Shown: positions 37,301-47,600, counted from the stretch's first letter. The stretch: 64,000 nt of DNA from Acidobacteriota bacterium (GCA_021787565.1 JAJYLT010000001.1:1-64000), one strand, 5' to 3'. The notes: generated by a model not told the origin, from the letters alone. A program made the numbers and translations.

Positions 37301-40300
37301 GAACCTCCAGAGCCCCTCCTGCCCGAGCGTGTTCTTCGTCAGGGTCTCCCCGCCAGCTCGAAGGGAGGCGTCTGAGAAGAATACCCGGGAGGCGAGCCGC
37401 TCCGTGAGTTGGGCCTGTTCGGCGGAGATGCCCAGATGTCGCTGCGACATCTGGGCCTGCGTGTAGGCCAGGGCGAAGACGCGGGCCGCCACACCGTGGT
37501 CGTGGTACTTCTGTGCGCAGGCGCGGGCGGCCGACTCATCGACCGCGACGCCGGTCGTGAAGGAGACGCGGACGAATCCCCCGGGTGCGAGCCGGAGCCG
37601 GGTCCTCAGGCTCAGGATCGGGTCGAGCACGGCGCCGGTCGTTCCCGAGAGCGCCCTCCCGTCCATGGCCTCGGGGTTGTCGGGGCCGCGCCCGCGCCCC
37701 AGGAAGCGCATGCGGTCGGTCTCCCACTCGACTTGCGCCTGCGTCGGTCCTTGGATAGAAAGGACGTGGAATCCCACAAACGCATGGGCGTGAACGACGC
37801 GCGGCCGGCGGCGCGCCAGGAGAGCCATGTTCTCGGCGATCCACTCCGTCTCGACAAAGAGCTTCCCAAAAGCCGGGTTGGCGATGTCCTCCGCGATGGC
37901 CCCCAGGCCCACCTCGACGTAGCTCGTCAGCTCGATCTCGCGGGGGTGGTCGCCGGTGTTGGTCAGTGAGACGCGCCGAACCTCGGCGTCGTCCCCCGGC
38001 GAGACGGCGATCTCGAGACGCGTTGCGATGTCGTAATCGAGCCGCTCGAAGGTCGCCTTCTCGGCGAGGAATTCCACGAGGTAGCTGTCGGGCTCCTTCC
38101 CGGTCGGCTGGTAGGCCGCGGACCAGACGGCGCCCGTGTGGACATCGCGCAGATAGATGAACTGGCTTCCGGGATCGCGCGTGCGGTCCTCCCGCCAGCG
38201 CGTCACGGCGCGGCCGCGGCAGAAGCTCGTTCCGCCGCCCCCGTTCGTGACGATCGCGACGTAGCTGCCGTTCGAGAGGATCTGGGCGCGCGGGTACGGC
38301 GTGTGGGGCGAGCGGAAGCGGCGCGGGGCACGCGCAAGCGAGGGCGGCTCGGTTCGGGTCCTCTCGGCCGGGCGTGGCTCGATGACGGGCGCCTCGCGAG
38401 GCACCCTCTCCTGTAGGAGGAGTTCGGTCGCCTGGATTCGCGGGTCGGCATGGAACCGTTCGACCATCACGTCGTCCAGGAGGACGTTGGCGATGGCGAC
38501 GAGGATCATCCCCTGGTGGTGCGCCAGGTGCGTCTTCACGACGACGCCGGGGCCCGATGACACGGCCGGAGCATCGCCGCTCTCGTCCGGCTTCCGCGCC
38601 GTGTAGTCGACGGCGTCGTAGTATCCGAGCGTCCCCTCGGCCCCTTCGCCCGTCAGCCTGCGCAGGTTTCGCGAGGCCTTGGCCGGCTCCAGGAGCGCGG
38701 CCAGTGCGGTCGCGTAGGGAGCGACGACGAGTTCGTCGCCCAGCCCTCGCTTCAACCCCAGGCCCGGGACGCCGAACTCCTTGTACTGGTAATTGCCGAA
38801 CCGGTCCATCAGATCGTAGGCGGACTCGGAGATGCCCCACGGAACGTGCCGCTCGCGGCCGTACCGGATCTGTCTCCTGACGGCCATGCGGCAGCTCTGG
38901 CCCAGGAGCGTCCCCGGATAGGTTCTCGTCAGGAGGAGCGGCATGAGGTACTCGAACATCGTCGCGCTCCAGGAGACGAGCGTCGGAACGCCCTCCACGC
39001 TGACGACGAGCCTCCCCAGGTGGAACCAGTGGCTTTGCGGGACGTCACCCTTGGCGATGGCGAACAAGCTCGCAAGGCGCGATTCCGAGGCCAGGAGGTC
39101 GTAGTAGGCGATATCCGCTCGCCCAGGCCCGCCGGCGTCGGCCAGGAGATAGCCGATCGAGAAGAGCTGCCGCTGGTGGTCGTAAAGGAAATCGAAGTTC
39201 ATGCCATCCGCCAGGGCCGCCGCGCGACGGGCGATCTCGGACAGGCTCGATGCCAGATCCGGCTGCGCCGCGCCCAGTTGGCGGCACCCTTCCGCCAGGG
39301 CGAGGAGCGCCCCCGCGAGGTTGCCGCTGTCCACCGTGGACACGTAGCGCGGGAGCAGCGGCGAGAGGTTCTGCGTATCGTACCAGTTCAGCAGGTGCCC
39401 CTCGTGGCGCTCCAGCCCTTCGACCGTGGTCAGCGTATTGTCGAGCCTCTCGGCCATCGCCTCCGCCGATAGGAAACCCAGGTCGTGCGCCGCGAGCGTG
39501 GAGAGGAGGCCCAGGCCGATGTTGGTGGGCGAGGTCCGGTGGGCCACCGCGGGCTCCCGCATTTCCTGGAAGTTGTCGGGAGGGAGCCAGTGATCCTCGG
39601 GACCGGCGAGGGTCTCGAAATACCGCCACGTCTTCCGCGCCACCTTCATCAGGTGATCGCGGTCCTCAGCCGACAGTTCCAGGAGGCGTGGCACGGTCGG
39701 CTGACTCAGCCAGTACGCGCAGGCGGGCGCAACACCCCACAGCAGGAGGAACAACAGCGCGGGAGGAAGGGCGCTGGGACGCGCGACGATGGTGAGGGCG
39801 AGGAGCCCCATGGCCACAATCGGGCTCGCAGCCATCTCCACAAAGAAGGAACGCATCCCCTCCCGAAATCGGCCAGCGGCTCGTGCCGATTGGGTGGCCG
39901 CCGTCTCCCAGTCGAGGAGGCGCCGCCGAGTGATCACGAGCCGGACGAGCGTCAGGACGATGGCGTGCACGCTCTCCCAGGCATGGAACGGCAGGAAGAC
40001 GAGCGTCAGGAGCGCCTGTCCGGCGGCGGCGCTCAGGTCCTCGGCGAGGCCTCGAAGGTGGACGCGAGCCGGCTCGTGCGCCGGGCGCCGTTTAAGAAGC
40101 TGAAAGAGAGAGGCGACGAACGGGAACCCGGCGACCACGAGGCCGCCGAGGGTCCAGACGAGGGGGCTGCCCGGCAGGAACGTCCAGGCGGCGGCAAAAA
40201 AGGCGAGGAGCGCGGGCGCCACGAGGCTTCGCCGGAGGTTGTCGAGGATCTTCCACTGACTGATGAGCGGCAGGCGGTTCTTCACGAAACCCTGTGGTGT

Positions 40301-42622
40301 CGGGACCAGAGGGAAGAGCCAGGCCAGGATCTGCCAGTCGCCGCGCACCCAACGGTGCTGCCGGCGCGCGTGCGCCAGCACGTTGGCAGGGTAGTCGTCC
40401 ACGAGCTCCAGATCGGAGACGAGCGCGGTGCGGGCGTACAGCCCCTCGAAGAGATCGTGCGACAGCAGGGCGTTCTCGGGGACGCGCCACCCGACGGTCG
40501 CCTGGAAGGCGTCGACGTCGTACAGTCCCTTGCCCGTGTAGCTCCCTTCGCCGAACAGGTCCTGGTAGGTGTCCGAGACCGCCGTCGTGTACGGATCGAC
40601 GCCGGTGTGCCCGGCGTACACCCGCGCGAAAAGCGACCCGCCGGCGCTCGCGAGGTTGACGCTCACGCGGGGCTGTAGGATGCCGTAGCCCTCCGTGACC
40701 CTCCGGAGGTCCGGGTCGACCACGGGCCTGTTGAGTGGGTGGGCGATGATTCCGATCAGGGTCCTAGCGACGTCCCTCGGGAGCCTGGTGTCTGCGTCCA
40801 GTGTGAGGACGTAGCGCACCGACGGGAGGATCGACAGGTCCCCGATCTTGACGGAGAAAGCGGTGTCGTCGGAGGAACGCAGCAGGCGGTTGAACTCCTC
40901 GATCTTCCCCCGCTTGCGCTCCCAGGCCATGAAAGCGCCCTGCTTCGGGTTCCACTGGCGATCCCGGTGGAACAGGAAGAAGCGGTCGTTCCCATCGGGC
41001 AAATGCCGGCGATTGAGCGCCTCGATACCGGCCACCGCCGCGGCCAGGATCTCGTCGTCTCCGGCAACCGAGAGTGTGAGCGCGTCCTTGAAATCGCTCA
41101 GGATCGCGAAGTGGATCCGGGGATCGAGGTTGCCGAGGGCCTGCACCTCCAGGTGCGCCAGGAGCCGTTCGACCTCGTCCACGCTACCGAGGAGTACGGG
41201 CACGACCACCATGGTACGGGCGCTCTCGGGGATCCCTTCGCCGAAATCGAGGCGGGGGAGCCGGCGCGGCGGCACGAGCGCCGCCACGATGCGCTGGATG
41301 ATGAGCGTGGCGAGTTCGCTCGCGGGGAGCAGCGCGAGCAGGGCCGCGACCGTCGCCATTCCCGCGGCGCCGGCGATGCCCGCGTACGCATACGCCGTGA
41401 AAGCGCCGATGCCGGTCAGGAGACCTATGCCACCGAGGTAAGCCGCGGTCGTATGGGCGAAGGCCCAACGGCGGAGACGCTGAAGGAGGCGCGGGTGGTA
41501 CGCCACGTCGATCTCGAGGCCGCGCCGGCCCGGGCCGATCAGGTGATGGCCGACGTGCGCGGCTTTTTCGCCGATTCCCTTCTGCTCGGCGGCCCTGCGG
41601 GCGCTCTCGACGGCGCGCAGGGCGACGCGCACCTGCGCCTCTCCCGTCGGTGCGGCGAGATCCTCCACGGCGTGCCGGTAGCGGTCACGGCTGGCGAAGT
41701 CCATCCGCGGATACACCCCGGCCGGGTCCCGCCGCAGGATCTCCTCCAAGGGGCTGACCTGCTCCACGAAGCGGCTCCAGTCGAGCGTCGTGCAGAACCT
41801 GAGACTCGTCACCGTGTTGGCGGTGGAGACCTGGTCTGTGGCGTGGCGCTGGTTCTCGGAGCGGACCGCGTCCTCGGGCGTCATCCCGCGCGCGGCCAAC
41901 GCCTCCTCCACCGCCGCCACGAGGGGGGACACGCGGGGGTTATATTCGCGCATGCGCTGCCGGAGCTGCGCCACGAAGGCATTCGGGAGCGGGTCGGGCA
42001 GAGGGTCGCGCGGATCACCGCGTTCCAGCCGCGCGAGAGCGGCATCCGCCTCCAGGCGTGCGATTCGCCCAGCGAGGATGCCGTCGGCCAGGCTCCTCAG
42101 ATTCTCGATGAGCGCGAGCTTGAGCATGCTGGGCCACGCCCAGAGCTCGCCGATCGTCAAGGGCGCCACGGTCTGGAAGGCGAGGACGAAGCGCGTGAGC
42201 CGCTCCTGATCGAGCCGCCCGTCACCGTGCCGGATCAGTTCGAGCGCCATCGCATGAATGCGGGCCTTGCCCAAGAACTCGCGAGCTGCCAGCTTCGGCA
42301 GCTTCCGGTAGTACTGAACGGGAAGGTCGTGCCGTACGGCTCGCTCCTCCGACTCGATGAGGTGGAAGTTGTCGAGAATCCACTCGCCGGCCGGAGGGAC
42401 GGGCAGCCCCCGGTGGACGTCGTCAGCGAGGGCTTGGTACGCCGCGTTCAGGAGGCGGATGTTGCCTTCGAGCCGGTGCAATACGCCGTGACCGCCCGCG
42501 CGCGAGGCAGGCGCCAGCGTGAACAGAGCGGCCAGCGTCTTGGCCCGGTCCTCGAGGCCGTCGAGGCTCAGGAGCTCCCCCCTGAGAGGGGCGGCTCTCT
42601 CAGTTCTTCGCCGTCCGAACAG
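34385..42622 (-). CDS. Cyclic beta-1,2-glucan synthase (NdvB/Cgs type), probable CTG start
   Basis: A giant inner-membrane enzyme of about 2,745 residues that builds, elongates and cyclises beta-1,2-glucan for the periplasm. Order: N-terminal helical region; membrane segments near residues 390-425; GT84 glycosyltransferase with [10 protein letters not shown] (about 609) and [10 protein letters not shown] (about 757); further membrane segments near 800-825 and 925-957; glycoamylase-like domain (about 1000-1320); two GH94 beta-sandwich modules; GH94 phosphorylase domain with [10 protein letters not shown] at about 2410. Family-like sequence ([20 protein letters not shown]) lies upstream of the first TTG, and AGGAGG sits six bases before an in-frame CTG with a stop just before it, so CTG is chosen. 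TTG 42481 is the alternative. Confidence 0.93.
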   Translation of the reverse strand: MFGRRRTERAAPLRGELLSLDGLEDRAKTLAALFTLAPASRAGGHGVLHRLEGNIRLLNAAYQALADDVHRGLPVPPAGEWILDNFHLIESEERAVRHDLPVQYYRKLPKLAAREFLGKARIHAMALELIRHGDGRLDQERLTRFVLAFQTVAPLTIGELWAWPSMLKLALIENLRSLADGILAGRIARLEADAALARLERGDPRDPLPDPLPNAFVAQLRQRMREYNPRVSPLVAAVEEALAARGMTPEDAVRSENQRHATDQVSTANTVTSLRFCTTLDWSRFVEQVSPLEEILRRDPAGVYPRMDFASRDRYRHAVEDLAAPTGEAQVRVALRAVESARRAAEQKGIGEKAAHVGHHLIGPGRRGLEIDVAYHPRLLQRLRRWAFAHTTAAYLGGIGLLTGIGAFTAYAYAGIAGAAGMATVAALLALLPASELATLIIQRIVAALVPPRRLPRLDFGEGIPESARTMVVVPVLLGSVDEVERLLAHLEVQALGNLDPRIHFAILSDFKDALTLSVAGDDEILAAAVAGIEALNRRHLPDGNDRFFLFHRDRQWNPKQGAFMAWERKRGKIEEFNRLLRSSDDTAFSVKIGDLSILPSVRYVLTLDADTRLPRDVARTLIGIIAHPLNRPVVDPDLRRVTEGYGILQPRVSVNLASAGGSLFARVYAGHTGVDPYTTAVSDTYQDLFGEGSYTGKGLYDVDAFQATVGWRVPENALLSHDLFEGLYARTALVSDLELVDDYPANVLAHARRQHRWVRGDWQILAWLFPLVPTPQGFVKNRLPLISQWKILDNLRRSLVAPALLAFFAAAWTFLPGSPLVWTLGGLVVAGFPFVASLFQLLKRRPAHEPARVHLRGLAEDLSAAAGQALLTLVFLPFHAWESVHAIVLTLVRLVITRRRLLDWETAATQSARAAGRFREGMRSFFVEMAASPIVAMGLLALTIVARPSALPPALLFLLLWGVAPACAYWLSQPTVPRLLELSAEDRDHLMKVARKTWRYFETLAGPEDHWLPPDNFQEMREPAVAHRTSPTNIGLGLLSTLAAHDLGFLSAEAMAERLDNTLTTVEGLERHEGHLLNWYDTQNLSPLLPRYVSTVDSGNLAGALLALAEGCRQLGAAQPDLASSLSEIARRAAALADGMNFDFLYDHQRQLFSIGYLLADAGGPGRADIAYYDLLASESRLASLFAIAKGDVPQSHWFHLGRLVVSVEGVPTLVSWSATMFEYLMPLLLTRTYPGTLLGQSCRMAVRRQIRYGRERHVPWGISESAYDLMDRFGNYQYKEFGVPGLGLKRGLGDELVVAPYATALAALLEPAKASRNLRRLTGEGAEGTLGYYDAVDYTARKPDESGDAPAVSSGPGVVVKTHLAHHQGMILVAIANVLLDDVMVERFHADPRIQATELLLQERVPREAPVIEPRPAERTRTEPPSLARAPRRFRSPHTPYPRAQILSNGSYVAIVTNGGGGTSFCRGRAVTRWREDRTRDPGSQFIYLRDVHTGAVWSAAYQPTGKEPDSYLVEFLAEKATFERLDYDIATRLEIAVSPGDDAEVRRVSLTNTGDHPREIELTSYVEVGLGAIAEDIANPAFGKLFVETEWIAENMALLARRRPRVVHAHAFVGFHVLSIQGPTQAQVEWETDRMRFLGRGRGPDNPEAMDGRALSGTTGAVLDPILSLRTRLRLAPGGFVRVSFTTGVAVDESAARACAQKYHDHGVAARVFALAYTQAQMSQRHLGISAEQAQLTERLASRVFFSDASLRAGGETLTKNTLGQEGLWRFGISGDLPIVLVRVKEPEDVQLVRQVLTAHEHWRLKGLKADAVILNEHPASYREELKEALTQLVDGGPWSAWKGKPGGVFLLQGDLISEAERVLLSVVAQAVLSGEGGNLEAQLDSPGAEPPQPLGTVPVDEVPDTQRPEVGPEPPPLLLGNGLGGFTRDGREYVVVLEGERETPLPWINVLANPRFGSIITASGAAHTWCDNSRENRLTPFANNAVTDPTAEAIFIRDEKSGALWGATPAPLRRTPRSPRWVVRHAPGVTRFSRAARGIGQELAVFVARDEPVKLSLLTLTNRSDRPRRLTLFSYCEWLLGPPIASGPRFVSTERDAETGAVLARDLYSPERARVAFAAASEPLLSATGDRLEFLGRNGSLSRPAALGRPLLLNRFGAGLDPCAALQTVVELEPGASRRVVFLLGQGRDAAEARELLRRFSGKDAPAVAEAELALVESFWEDVLGAVRVTTPDDSFDVLVNGWLLYQDLACRVWARSAYSQSSGAYGFRDQLQDVLALMFTRPDLTREHILRAAARQFVEGDVQHWWSAPGGQGIRTRCSDDLLWLPYAAAEYVKTTGDRSLLDERVSFLEAPAVPMGEPEAYGIPTISDQTGTLFEHGLRAVDRALTAGGHGLPLIGSCDWNDGYNNVGPEGRGESIFVGWFLHTVLGAFAPLCDERGDGPRAARYRAERERLGRMLEQSWDGEWYRRAYFDDGTPLGSSQNDEGKIDSVAQSWAVLSGAAPGNRAGRAMDSVRTHLVRRGSGVILLLSPPFDHTAIEPGYIKGYIPGIRENGGQYTHAAAWVVLALARLGSGDEAVEFFHMLNPINHSRTASEVERYMTEPYAVAADIYDHPAHRGRGGWTWYTGSAGWMYRVGLEGILGLQRHGAVFTVNPCIPSSWPAYSIEWRFGKTRYAITVENPKRRCQGVASVDLDGSPADPAAIPIEDDGRDHRVRVVLGAVRRGQSNSKRAPEIPTKARTP

Positions 42623-42845
42623 CGTTCACCTCCTGCGGGGTCTTCTATGTCTCACCGGCGCCGCGCTCCATGCATTCATATTCGAGGCATCCTCACGTGC
42701 GGCGACTCTGAAGGTCTCATCGGACGATGACCGGATCGAACCCAGGCAGAAACCCGTTTCGGTGGCCCAGCCTTGTGGTCCCGGCCATGGCGCCCCTACT
42801 GTCTTTCGTACAGGGCGATGGCCTCCCGAACGTACCCTCCGTCGG

Positions 42846-43163
42846 CTAGCGCGCGTGTCGTGAGTGCCTTCTGGCAGAGAACCAAGTGGGTCTCCCCTGG
42901 ACTTCATTGGAAGTGGAGTGGTGGAGTACGGTCTGAAAGAGGTGTCCGATGGATGAAGTGATCAAGTAAGGGAAGGCCGGGGACGCGGAGGGGGGCCCCG
43001 AGGTGAGCGGAGCGACGCGGGCAGGTGCCCCGTACCGCCCAGGTTCCTTGTCGAACTTCATCTTGCACGTGGAGCAGCAGAACACATAGATCTGCCCCGC
43101 ATGCGTGCTCTTGTGCGGCGATCTGGCGTCCAGGGTGATGCCACAAACAGGATCTTTGGCCAT
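42846..43163 (-). CDS. YHS-domain protein
   Basis: A 105-residue protein. Residues 1-45 form a YHS domain (AKDPVCGITLD...YVFCCSTCKMKFDKEPGRY) with the C-x-x-C pair usual in metal-binding members. The remaining 55 residues lack family character and look like frame drift past the domain. AGGAAGGAGCCCATCACA precedes the ATG. It is downstream of a Met/His-rich exported protein and a tiny membrane protein, as in copper-handling clusters. Confidence 0.85.
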   Translation of the reverse strand: MAKDPVCGITLDARSPHKSTHAGQIYVFCCSTCKMKFDKEPGRYGAPARVAPLTSGPPSASPAFPYLITSSIGHLFQTVLHHSTSNEVQGRPTWFSARRHSRHAR

Positions 43164-43319
43164 TGTGATGGGCTCCTTCCTGCCTGCGATGAAAGGTTTT
43201 CAGGAACGGCCCGGGAACAGGCGGGGCGGTGTGGACCCCGAATCAAGACATCCCGACGGCCGGCTCGCTCCTCGCATCTCGGGCTTGGGCTCCCCTGCCT
43301 TGGGCAAGGGCCTGATCTC

Positions 43320-43442
43320 TCACGATTTCTTGTTGGACAGTTTGATAATCACGACGACCAGCAGGACCACCACCAGCAAGCCGATCACCGGCAAAATCCA
43401 CATACCTCCGTCCATCCCAAGCCACCCTGCGTTGTTCATCAT
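43320..43442 (-). CDS. Small single-pass membrane protein
   Basis: A 40-residue gene: MMNNAGWLGMDGGMWILPVI then a continuous hydrophobic helix ending in KLSNKKS. TAAGGAG is at ideal distance from the ATG. It starts 10 bp after the Met-rich protein gene ends, so they are probably co-transcribed. The short N-terminus carries four methionines, fitting a metal-related cluster. Confidence 0.8.
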   Translation of the reverse strand: MMNNAGWLGMDGGMWILPVIGLLVVVLLVVVIIKLSNKKS

Positions 43443-43452
43443 GGCGAACTCC

Positions 43453-43983
43453 TTACATCGTGGGCATTTTCTCCTCGGCCTTGGGTGCCGGAGCCTTGGC
43501 CGATTTCATCATCGGGCACTTCATCGCGCCCTTCGTGCCGTGCAAGGCCATGTGATCCATCATGTGAGTCATCATCTCGGACTGCATCTCCATCATCATG
43601 GCCCGCGTGGCCTTGCGCTGGGCGACGAGTTCGTTGATGACCGCCGCCATGGGCTTCTCCATAGCGTCGGGTTCCTTGGAATCCTTGGCGGCGTTCATCT
43701 CCGCCACCAGCTCATCCAGCTTGGCGTCCATCGCCTGGAGCTTGTCCTTCATCTCCTGCTTCTTGGCCATCATGACCTGGCACTTCGCCTTCATGTCCGC
43801 CTCGCGCTTGGCCATTGCAGCGCCGTCCTTTTGGTGGTGATTCATCGGGACGGTCTGAGAGCTCTTGGCGGCCGCGGGCGACTCAACGGGGGCAGTCGTT
43901 TGGGCGCCAGCGCCCAGGGCAAGCGCGAACGCGGCGGCGGCGAAGACACCAGGACCGAGAAACTTGAGAACGTGCTTTTCCAT
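43453..43983 (-). CDS. Methionine/histidine-rich exported protein
   Basis: A 176-residue protein with a signal peptide (residues 1-27, ending ALGAGA). The mature part is helical and charged with an exceptional number of methionines, including MTHMMDHMALHG and MKCPMMKS, plus His clusters (MNHHQ). The composition suggests periplasmic copper or silver binding; no precise family recognised. AAAGGAGACACGACC precedes the ATG. Confidence 0.82.
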   Translation of the reverse strand: MEKHVLKFLGPGVFAAAAFALALGAGAQTTAPVESPAAAKSSQTVPMNHHQKDGAAMAKREADMKAKCQVMMAKKQEMKDKLQAMDAKLDELVAEMNAAKDSKEPDAMEKPMAAVINELVAQRKATRAMMMEMQSEMMTHMMDHMALHGTKGAMKCPMMKSAKAPAPKAEEKMPTM

Positions 43984-44040
43984 GGTCGTGTCTCCTTTCT
44001 GGCGGCTTGGGGACCGCCCGTTCAGGCGCCATGATGCGAG

Positions 44041-44214
44041 TCAGGCGCCGATGGTTGGCCGGCTAGGCCTCTTCTTGCGCAAAAAGAGCAACGCTCCGCC
44101 GACCACGGTGGCAACGACTCCGGCCCATACCGGGACTCTGACCGTTTCCTTGTGCTTGACCGAAAGGTCTAACTGGCCGAGCTTGGCGATGGATCGGACG
44201 GTCTTGCCGCTCAT
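44041..44214 (-). CDS. DUF3185-like protein lacking the first membrane segment
   Basis: A 57-residue protein beginning MSGKTVRSIAKLGQLDLSVK and continuing with HKETVRVPVWAGVVATVVGG and ALLFLRKKRP. The second half closely matches the protein at 26640-26861, but the first membrane helix is absent, as if deleted between MSGKTV and the polar loop. It may be a shortened variant or a degenerate copy. Its upstream 178 bp is a near-duplicate of that of the PAS-GGDEF-EAL gene. Confidence 0.65.
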   Translation of the reverse strand: MSGKTVRSIAKLGQLDLSVKHKETVRVPVWAGVVATVVGGALLFLRKKRPSRPTIGA

Positions 44215-44226
44215 GGCTGTGGTGGC

Positions 44227-44404
44227 TCCTCTCTGCACGCAACCGCCGGCCGTGGTTGTGGAACAGATGATCCTTCGGCTAGTCTTAATTTACCCCCCTT
44301 GCGTTCACCCGGTCAGCGCGCAGGCTACGGATAGTGGTGCTGCATGGGGTGCTGGGAAATTGCGGAGAAGGCGGGCGAATCCGTACGAACTACGGAGAGA
44401 ATCG
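44227..44404 (-). promoter_or_regulatory. Family-1 upstream element, copy 3 (in a 178-bp duplicated leader)
   Basis: Contains CTCCGTAGTTCGTACGGATT, CTCCGCAATTTCCC, TATCCGTAGCC, GCGCTGACCGGGTGAACG and TAAATTAAG in gene direction, the last about 70 bp from the ATG. Similarity to 51473-51651 continues from the element through AGGATCATCT and CACGGCCGGCGGTTG to the ribosome site. Confidence 0.82.
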
Positions 44405-44585
44405 TTCGGTGCGAGCATGAGAGAGGCATGATTAAGGGAAGACCGCAAGATGGGGAGGCATGATCCGGAAAAGGAAGCAAAAGAGGCAACCCCTATTGTG
44501 TCCCATGGAACAAATGGTGACGGAGTTCACCGTCAGGCCCGTCCCCCCGCCAAGAACTGACGGGGACCACGCACCTGCAAACGGA
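44405..44585. other. Non-coding interval downstream of the second DUF3494 gene
   Basis: Between the family-1 element and the terminator of the gene at 44653. Nothing recognisable is seen here. Confidence 0.4.
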
Positions 44586-44623
44586 CAAGGGGACACGGCG
44601 GATCTCCTCCGCCGTGCCCCTTG
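44586..44623 (-). terminator. Terminator of the second DUF3494 surface protein
   Basis: CAAGGGG-A-CACGGCGGA pairs with TCCGCCGTG-CCCCTTG (16 bp, one bulge), 30 bp past the stop. The T-run is weak, so Rho-independence is uncertain. Confidence 0.7.
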
Positions 44624-44652
44624 ATGGTGATTCTTGTATGCCTCCTCCGGTA

Positions 44653-47220
44653 TTACAATGCCGGAGGCGCGGTGCAGGTAGGTGGATCGTCCCGCGTGTA
44701 GTGGTCATTCAGCGCCGAGCTGACTCCCGCAGCACCATCCGAGAAGGTCGCTGACGCACCGTGGAGGTAATAGTAGGTCAGCTTGACGTTCGCGACGCTG
44801 CCGTGCGGCGAGTTGATCCGGAAATAGCCGTTCCCGCTCTCCAGAATGCCTGTTCCCGTGAAGGTGGCCCCGGCGTCGGGACCTTTGAGAATGGTGTACG
44901 ACCAGGCTCCGGTTTGGCTGTTGGCACACATCTCCGACTTCTCCAGGTCGTCCAGGATAGATGTGTTGTACAGCGAGATGAAGAGGTTCACGCTGAGGGA
45001 ACCCGAGCAGCCGTTACTGTCCGTGGCGATCACGGAGAAGCTGAAGGTCCCCGCCGCCGTCGGCGTGCCGGAGAGCGTAGCCGTCCCGTTGCCGTTGTCC
45101 GTGAGCGTAAGGCCCGTCGGCAGCGTCCCCGTGTAGGTGTAGGTGTAGGCGGGGCTTCCGCCCGATGCGCTGAAGGTCACTGGGCCATAAACGTTCCCTA
45201 CCGAACCGGAGGGAACCGGTGACGGGGAGGAGACCACGGTGATGTTGGGGCAACTGATCACGATCGTCCCGTTGGCGCAACCCGCCAGGCCCGAACAGTC
45301 CATCACCGTCAGCGTCCAGTTGTACGTTCCGATGGCGGTGTATGAGTGGCTGGGATTCTGTGTGGTGGCCGTGTTGCCGTCGCCGAAGTCCCAATGGTAC
45401 GTGTAGGTGTTTCCGCCACCCGTGGGCGCGCAGTTGAAGCTGTAGGGCACATTGATGAAGCCGGTGGCCGGTGGATTGGCCGGATCCACGTTGTCGACGA
45501 CCCGGGCCGCGTGTAGGATCATGCCGCCCTGGCCCACCGAGACGTAATCGGCGGGGCCGGCCGCCACGGCGTAGAGGATGTTGGTGTTCGGCTCGGGCAT
45601 CAGGGCCCAGTTTTGAATATCCTGGCTGCTCAGGATGGTCCCGGCGTTGCCCACGACCAGATAGTTGCAGCCGTCCCACAAGCCGCCATTGAGGCGGTTG
45701 CTCACCCCTGAGTTGGCCGGGTAGAGGTAGTTGTCGCCCACCCAACTGTAGGCGAGCGTGCCGTGATAGCCCACCAGCAGGTAGTCCTGGGCGTTGCCGT
45801 GGTTTGCGTCCGGTCCGCCCGCCACGACTCCGTACAAATTATAGATGATCGGGAAGGGTCCGCCGCCGCTGGGGGGATTGCTATAGCGGTCGCTGATGTC
45901 GAGCCAGGTCCCCGTCGGGTTGCCGCCATCCCACAGGAATGTCCCTGTCGAGGCGTCCTTGGCATCGCCCACCGCAAGGAAGAACTTGCCCGATGAAACG
46001 TAGGCCACGCCGTTGATGATCCGAGGGCTCGTAACCAGGGAGGCGGGTAAAATGGACGGCGTCCATGTCACCCCGTCGGGGCTTGTCAGGATAGTCGCAT
46101 AGGTCGTTGGGCCGGGCGTGGGCCCTCCCCCTACGGCCACGTATACGCCATTCCCGTAAGCGATGGCCTTCAGGTCGGGGGGGGTTCCAGTCGTGTAATC
46201 GTGGTGGTTCCAAGTAACCCCGTCTGGGCTCGTGAGAATCACGCCCGCGGCACCGACGGCTACGAACTGGTTGTTGGCCCAAACCACTCCCATGAGTACG
46301 CTCTGGGGGTTGGGGTAGGTCTGTACCGCCCAGGTCATGCCTCCGTCGTCGCTGGTCTGGATAGACTGGCCGTCCACCGCCACGAAGCGAGGGCCGCCCA
46401 CGTTGTTGGCGGAGGGAGAGTAGGCGACGTCGTGCAGATCGTTGGTGTCCCTTGAGGACTGCTGGGTCCACACGGCGCACGTAGTAATGGGCGGGGGTGG
46501 GGAACTGCCGCAGATGGCGAAGGTGCCGGGCGTAGTCACCGTCACGGCGTTTGTCGCCAAGGCCTGCCCGTTAAAGGTCCCACCGGTGACCGAGACATAC
46601 GATCCCGAGAGAATAGTCCCCACAAAGTTGCAACTAGTCAGTGCCGCGTAGTCTGCGGTCCACCAAAACACGCGGGCGCCGTTGTCACACGGCCCCACGG
46701 CGCCCTTCATGACCACCGAGAAACTGTTAGCCGTCAGGTACCCGGTGGGCGTCGAGGTTTTGAAAATCCAGACCGCGTTGGGGTTGCCCTGCCCATCGAG
46801 CGTCAATGTGCCCGTCTTTGCCGAGTTGTCAATGCAGTAGACACCGGGCGTCAGCGTCAGGCCGGCGAGGCTACCGTTCTGCGTGAGGTCGCACGGCACT
46901 GATGCAAGTGCAGAGTATGCGGTAAGGAAGTCGTTGTAGGGCTGCTGGGCATTCAGGTCGACCGTCCCCACCACCGGACAAGCGGTGAACGTGCCCCCGG
47001 GCGCGAGACCCACGTTTCCGACGATGGGGCCGGTGGTACAAGTCACCGCCGAGCCGGCCAGGACCGCGAAGTTCGCCGCCGTACCCAGATTTGGCGCGGT
47101 TTGGGCGAGTGCCGAATAGAGCGGCACCGCGCAAAGAAGCGCGGCAAATAGGCCCCTGACGACGAGTTTGAACGCAAGCCTGGAAAGGGTATGTGTGGGA
47201 ACCATATGGAGATCTTTCAT
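44653..47220 (-). CDS. DUF3494 (ice-binding-like) surface protein with propeller and PKD domains
   Basis: An 855-residue exported protein. Signal peptide (residues 1-39, ending LYSALA), DUF3494 domain (about 42-240, PNLGTAANFAVLAG), then a beta-propeller of BNR/YCF48-like blades repeating ILTSPDGVTW-type units (about 250-560), a PKD domain (about 575-660, YHWDFGDGNTATTQNPSHSY), one He_PIG Ig repeat and a C-terminal strand-rich tail. The N-terminal 240 residues are paralogous to the gene at 12809. GAGGAGGCATACC precedes the ATG. Likely a surface adhesin or matrix protein. Confidence 0.9.
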   Translation of the reverse strand: MKDLHMVPTHTLSRLAFKLVVRGLFAALLCAVPLYSALAQTAPNLGTAANFAVLAGSAVTCTTGPIVGNVGLAPGGTFTACPVVGTVDLNAQQPYNDFLTAYSALASVPCDLTQNGSLAGLTLTPGVYCIDNSAKTGTLTLDGQGNPNAVWIFKTSTPTGYLTANSFSVVMKGAVGPCDNGARVFWWTADYAALTSCNFVGTILSGSYVSVTGGTFNGQALATNAVTVTTPGTFAICGSSPPPPITTCAVWTQQSSRDTNDLHDVAYSPSANNVGGPRFVAVDGQSIQTSDDGGMTWAVQTYPNPQSVLMGVVWANNQFVAVGAAGVILTSPDGVTWNHHDYTTGTPPDLKAIAYGNGVYVAVGGGPTPGPTTYATILTSPDGVTWTPSILPASLVTSPRIINGVAYVSSGKFFLAVGDAKDASTGTFLWDGGNPTGTWLDISDRYSNPPSGGGPFPIIYNLYGVVAGGPDANHGNAQDYLLVGYHGTLAYSWVGDNYLYPANSGVSNRLNGGLWDGCNYLVVGNAGTILSSQDIQNWALMPEPNTNILYAVAAGPADYVSVGQGGMILHAARVVDNVDPANPPATGFINVPYSFNCAPTGGGNTYTYHWDFGDGNTATTQNPSHSYTAIGTYNWTLTVMDCSGLAGCANGTIVISCPNITVVSSPSPVPSGSVGNVYGPVTFSASGGSPAYTYTYTGTLPTGLTLTDNGNGTATLSGTPTAAGTFSFSVIATDSNGCSGSLSVNLFISLYNTSILDDLEKSEMCANSQTGAWSYTILKGPDAGATFTGTGILESGNGYFRINSPHGSVANVKLTYYYLHGASATFSDGAAGVSSALNDHYTRDDPPTCTAPPAL

Positions 47221-47255
47221 GGTATGCCTCCTCAGAGCGAAGGGCTTGGTCCACC

Positions 47256-47459
47256 CTACTTCTTGATTACCTTGCCAACTTCGGCGACGAATTCGCCGGC
47301 CTTTCGACGCGCCTTGCCCAGGCTCTCCTGGACCGCACCCTCGGTTCTCTGCCGGGAACCCTTACGCTCGAGCTCGCGGTTGCCCGTAATGATGCCCACG
47401 GATTCCTTGACCCGCCCCTTCAGTTTCTTAACTTTGCCGCGCGTCTCTTGCTTTTTCAT
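47256..47459 (-). CDS. CsbD-family stress protein
   Basis: A 67-residue, Lys/Arg/Glu-rich helical protein of the CsbD family (KGRVKESVGIITGNRELERKG region); the family is induced in general stress but has no known mechanism. TAAGGAGACGCC precedes the ATG. Transcription probably starts at the family-2 element near 47.7 kb and passes through the small exported peptide first. Confidence 0.9.
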   Translation of the reverse strand: MKKQETRGKVKKLKGRVKESVGIITGNRELERKGSRQRTEGAVQESLGKARRKAGEFVAEVGKVIKK

Positions 47460-47468
47460 GGCGTCTCC

Positions 47469-47600
47469 TTATGCGGACCCCATAGGATCCGTACGGTGGC
47501 CGTGCGCCACGTGCACAGCCGTCGGCGTCGCCGCTGTCCCCGCCGCGGCGAGCGCGAGCGAAACCACCCCGATAAGAGGACCCACGACTGCACGTTGCAT
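47469..47600 (-). CDS. Possible 43-residue exported peptide
   Basis: MQRAVVGPLIGVVSLALAAA continues GTAATPTAV and a short His-containing tail: a plausible signal peptide with little mature protein. The ribosome site is poor. It lies 31 bp below the family-2 promoter-like box and 9 bp before csbD, the position expected for a first cistron. Could equally be leader sequence. Confidence 0.4.
   Translation of the reverse strand: MQRAVVGPLIGVVSLALAAAGTAATPTAVHVAHGHRTDPMGSA

Noticed and set aside
40739-42730. 663-codon plus-strand open frame inside the glucan synthase gene
   Set aside because: It lies antisense to a strongly recognisable enzyme. Its His/Gly/Arg/Glu-rich composition is what the complement of GC-rich codons gives, and no domain is visible.
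42840-42906. Minus-strand stretch reading ETHLVLCQKALTTRAL then ADGGYVREAIALYERQ and stop
   Set aside because: Protein-like and possibly a gene remnant, but it overlaps the 3' part of the YHS gene in another frame, has no start, and matches no family I can name.
44240-44275. GGCCGG...TTGCG as a sigma-54 promoter in the duplicated leader
   Set aside because: The GG-to-GC spacing is one base short and the second copy of the leader has TTGG instead of TTGC.
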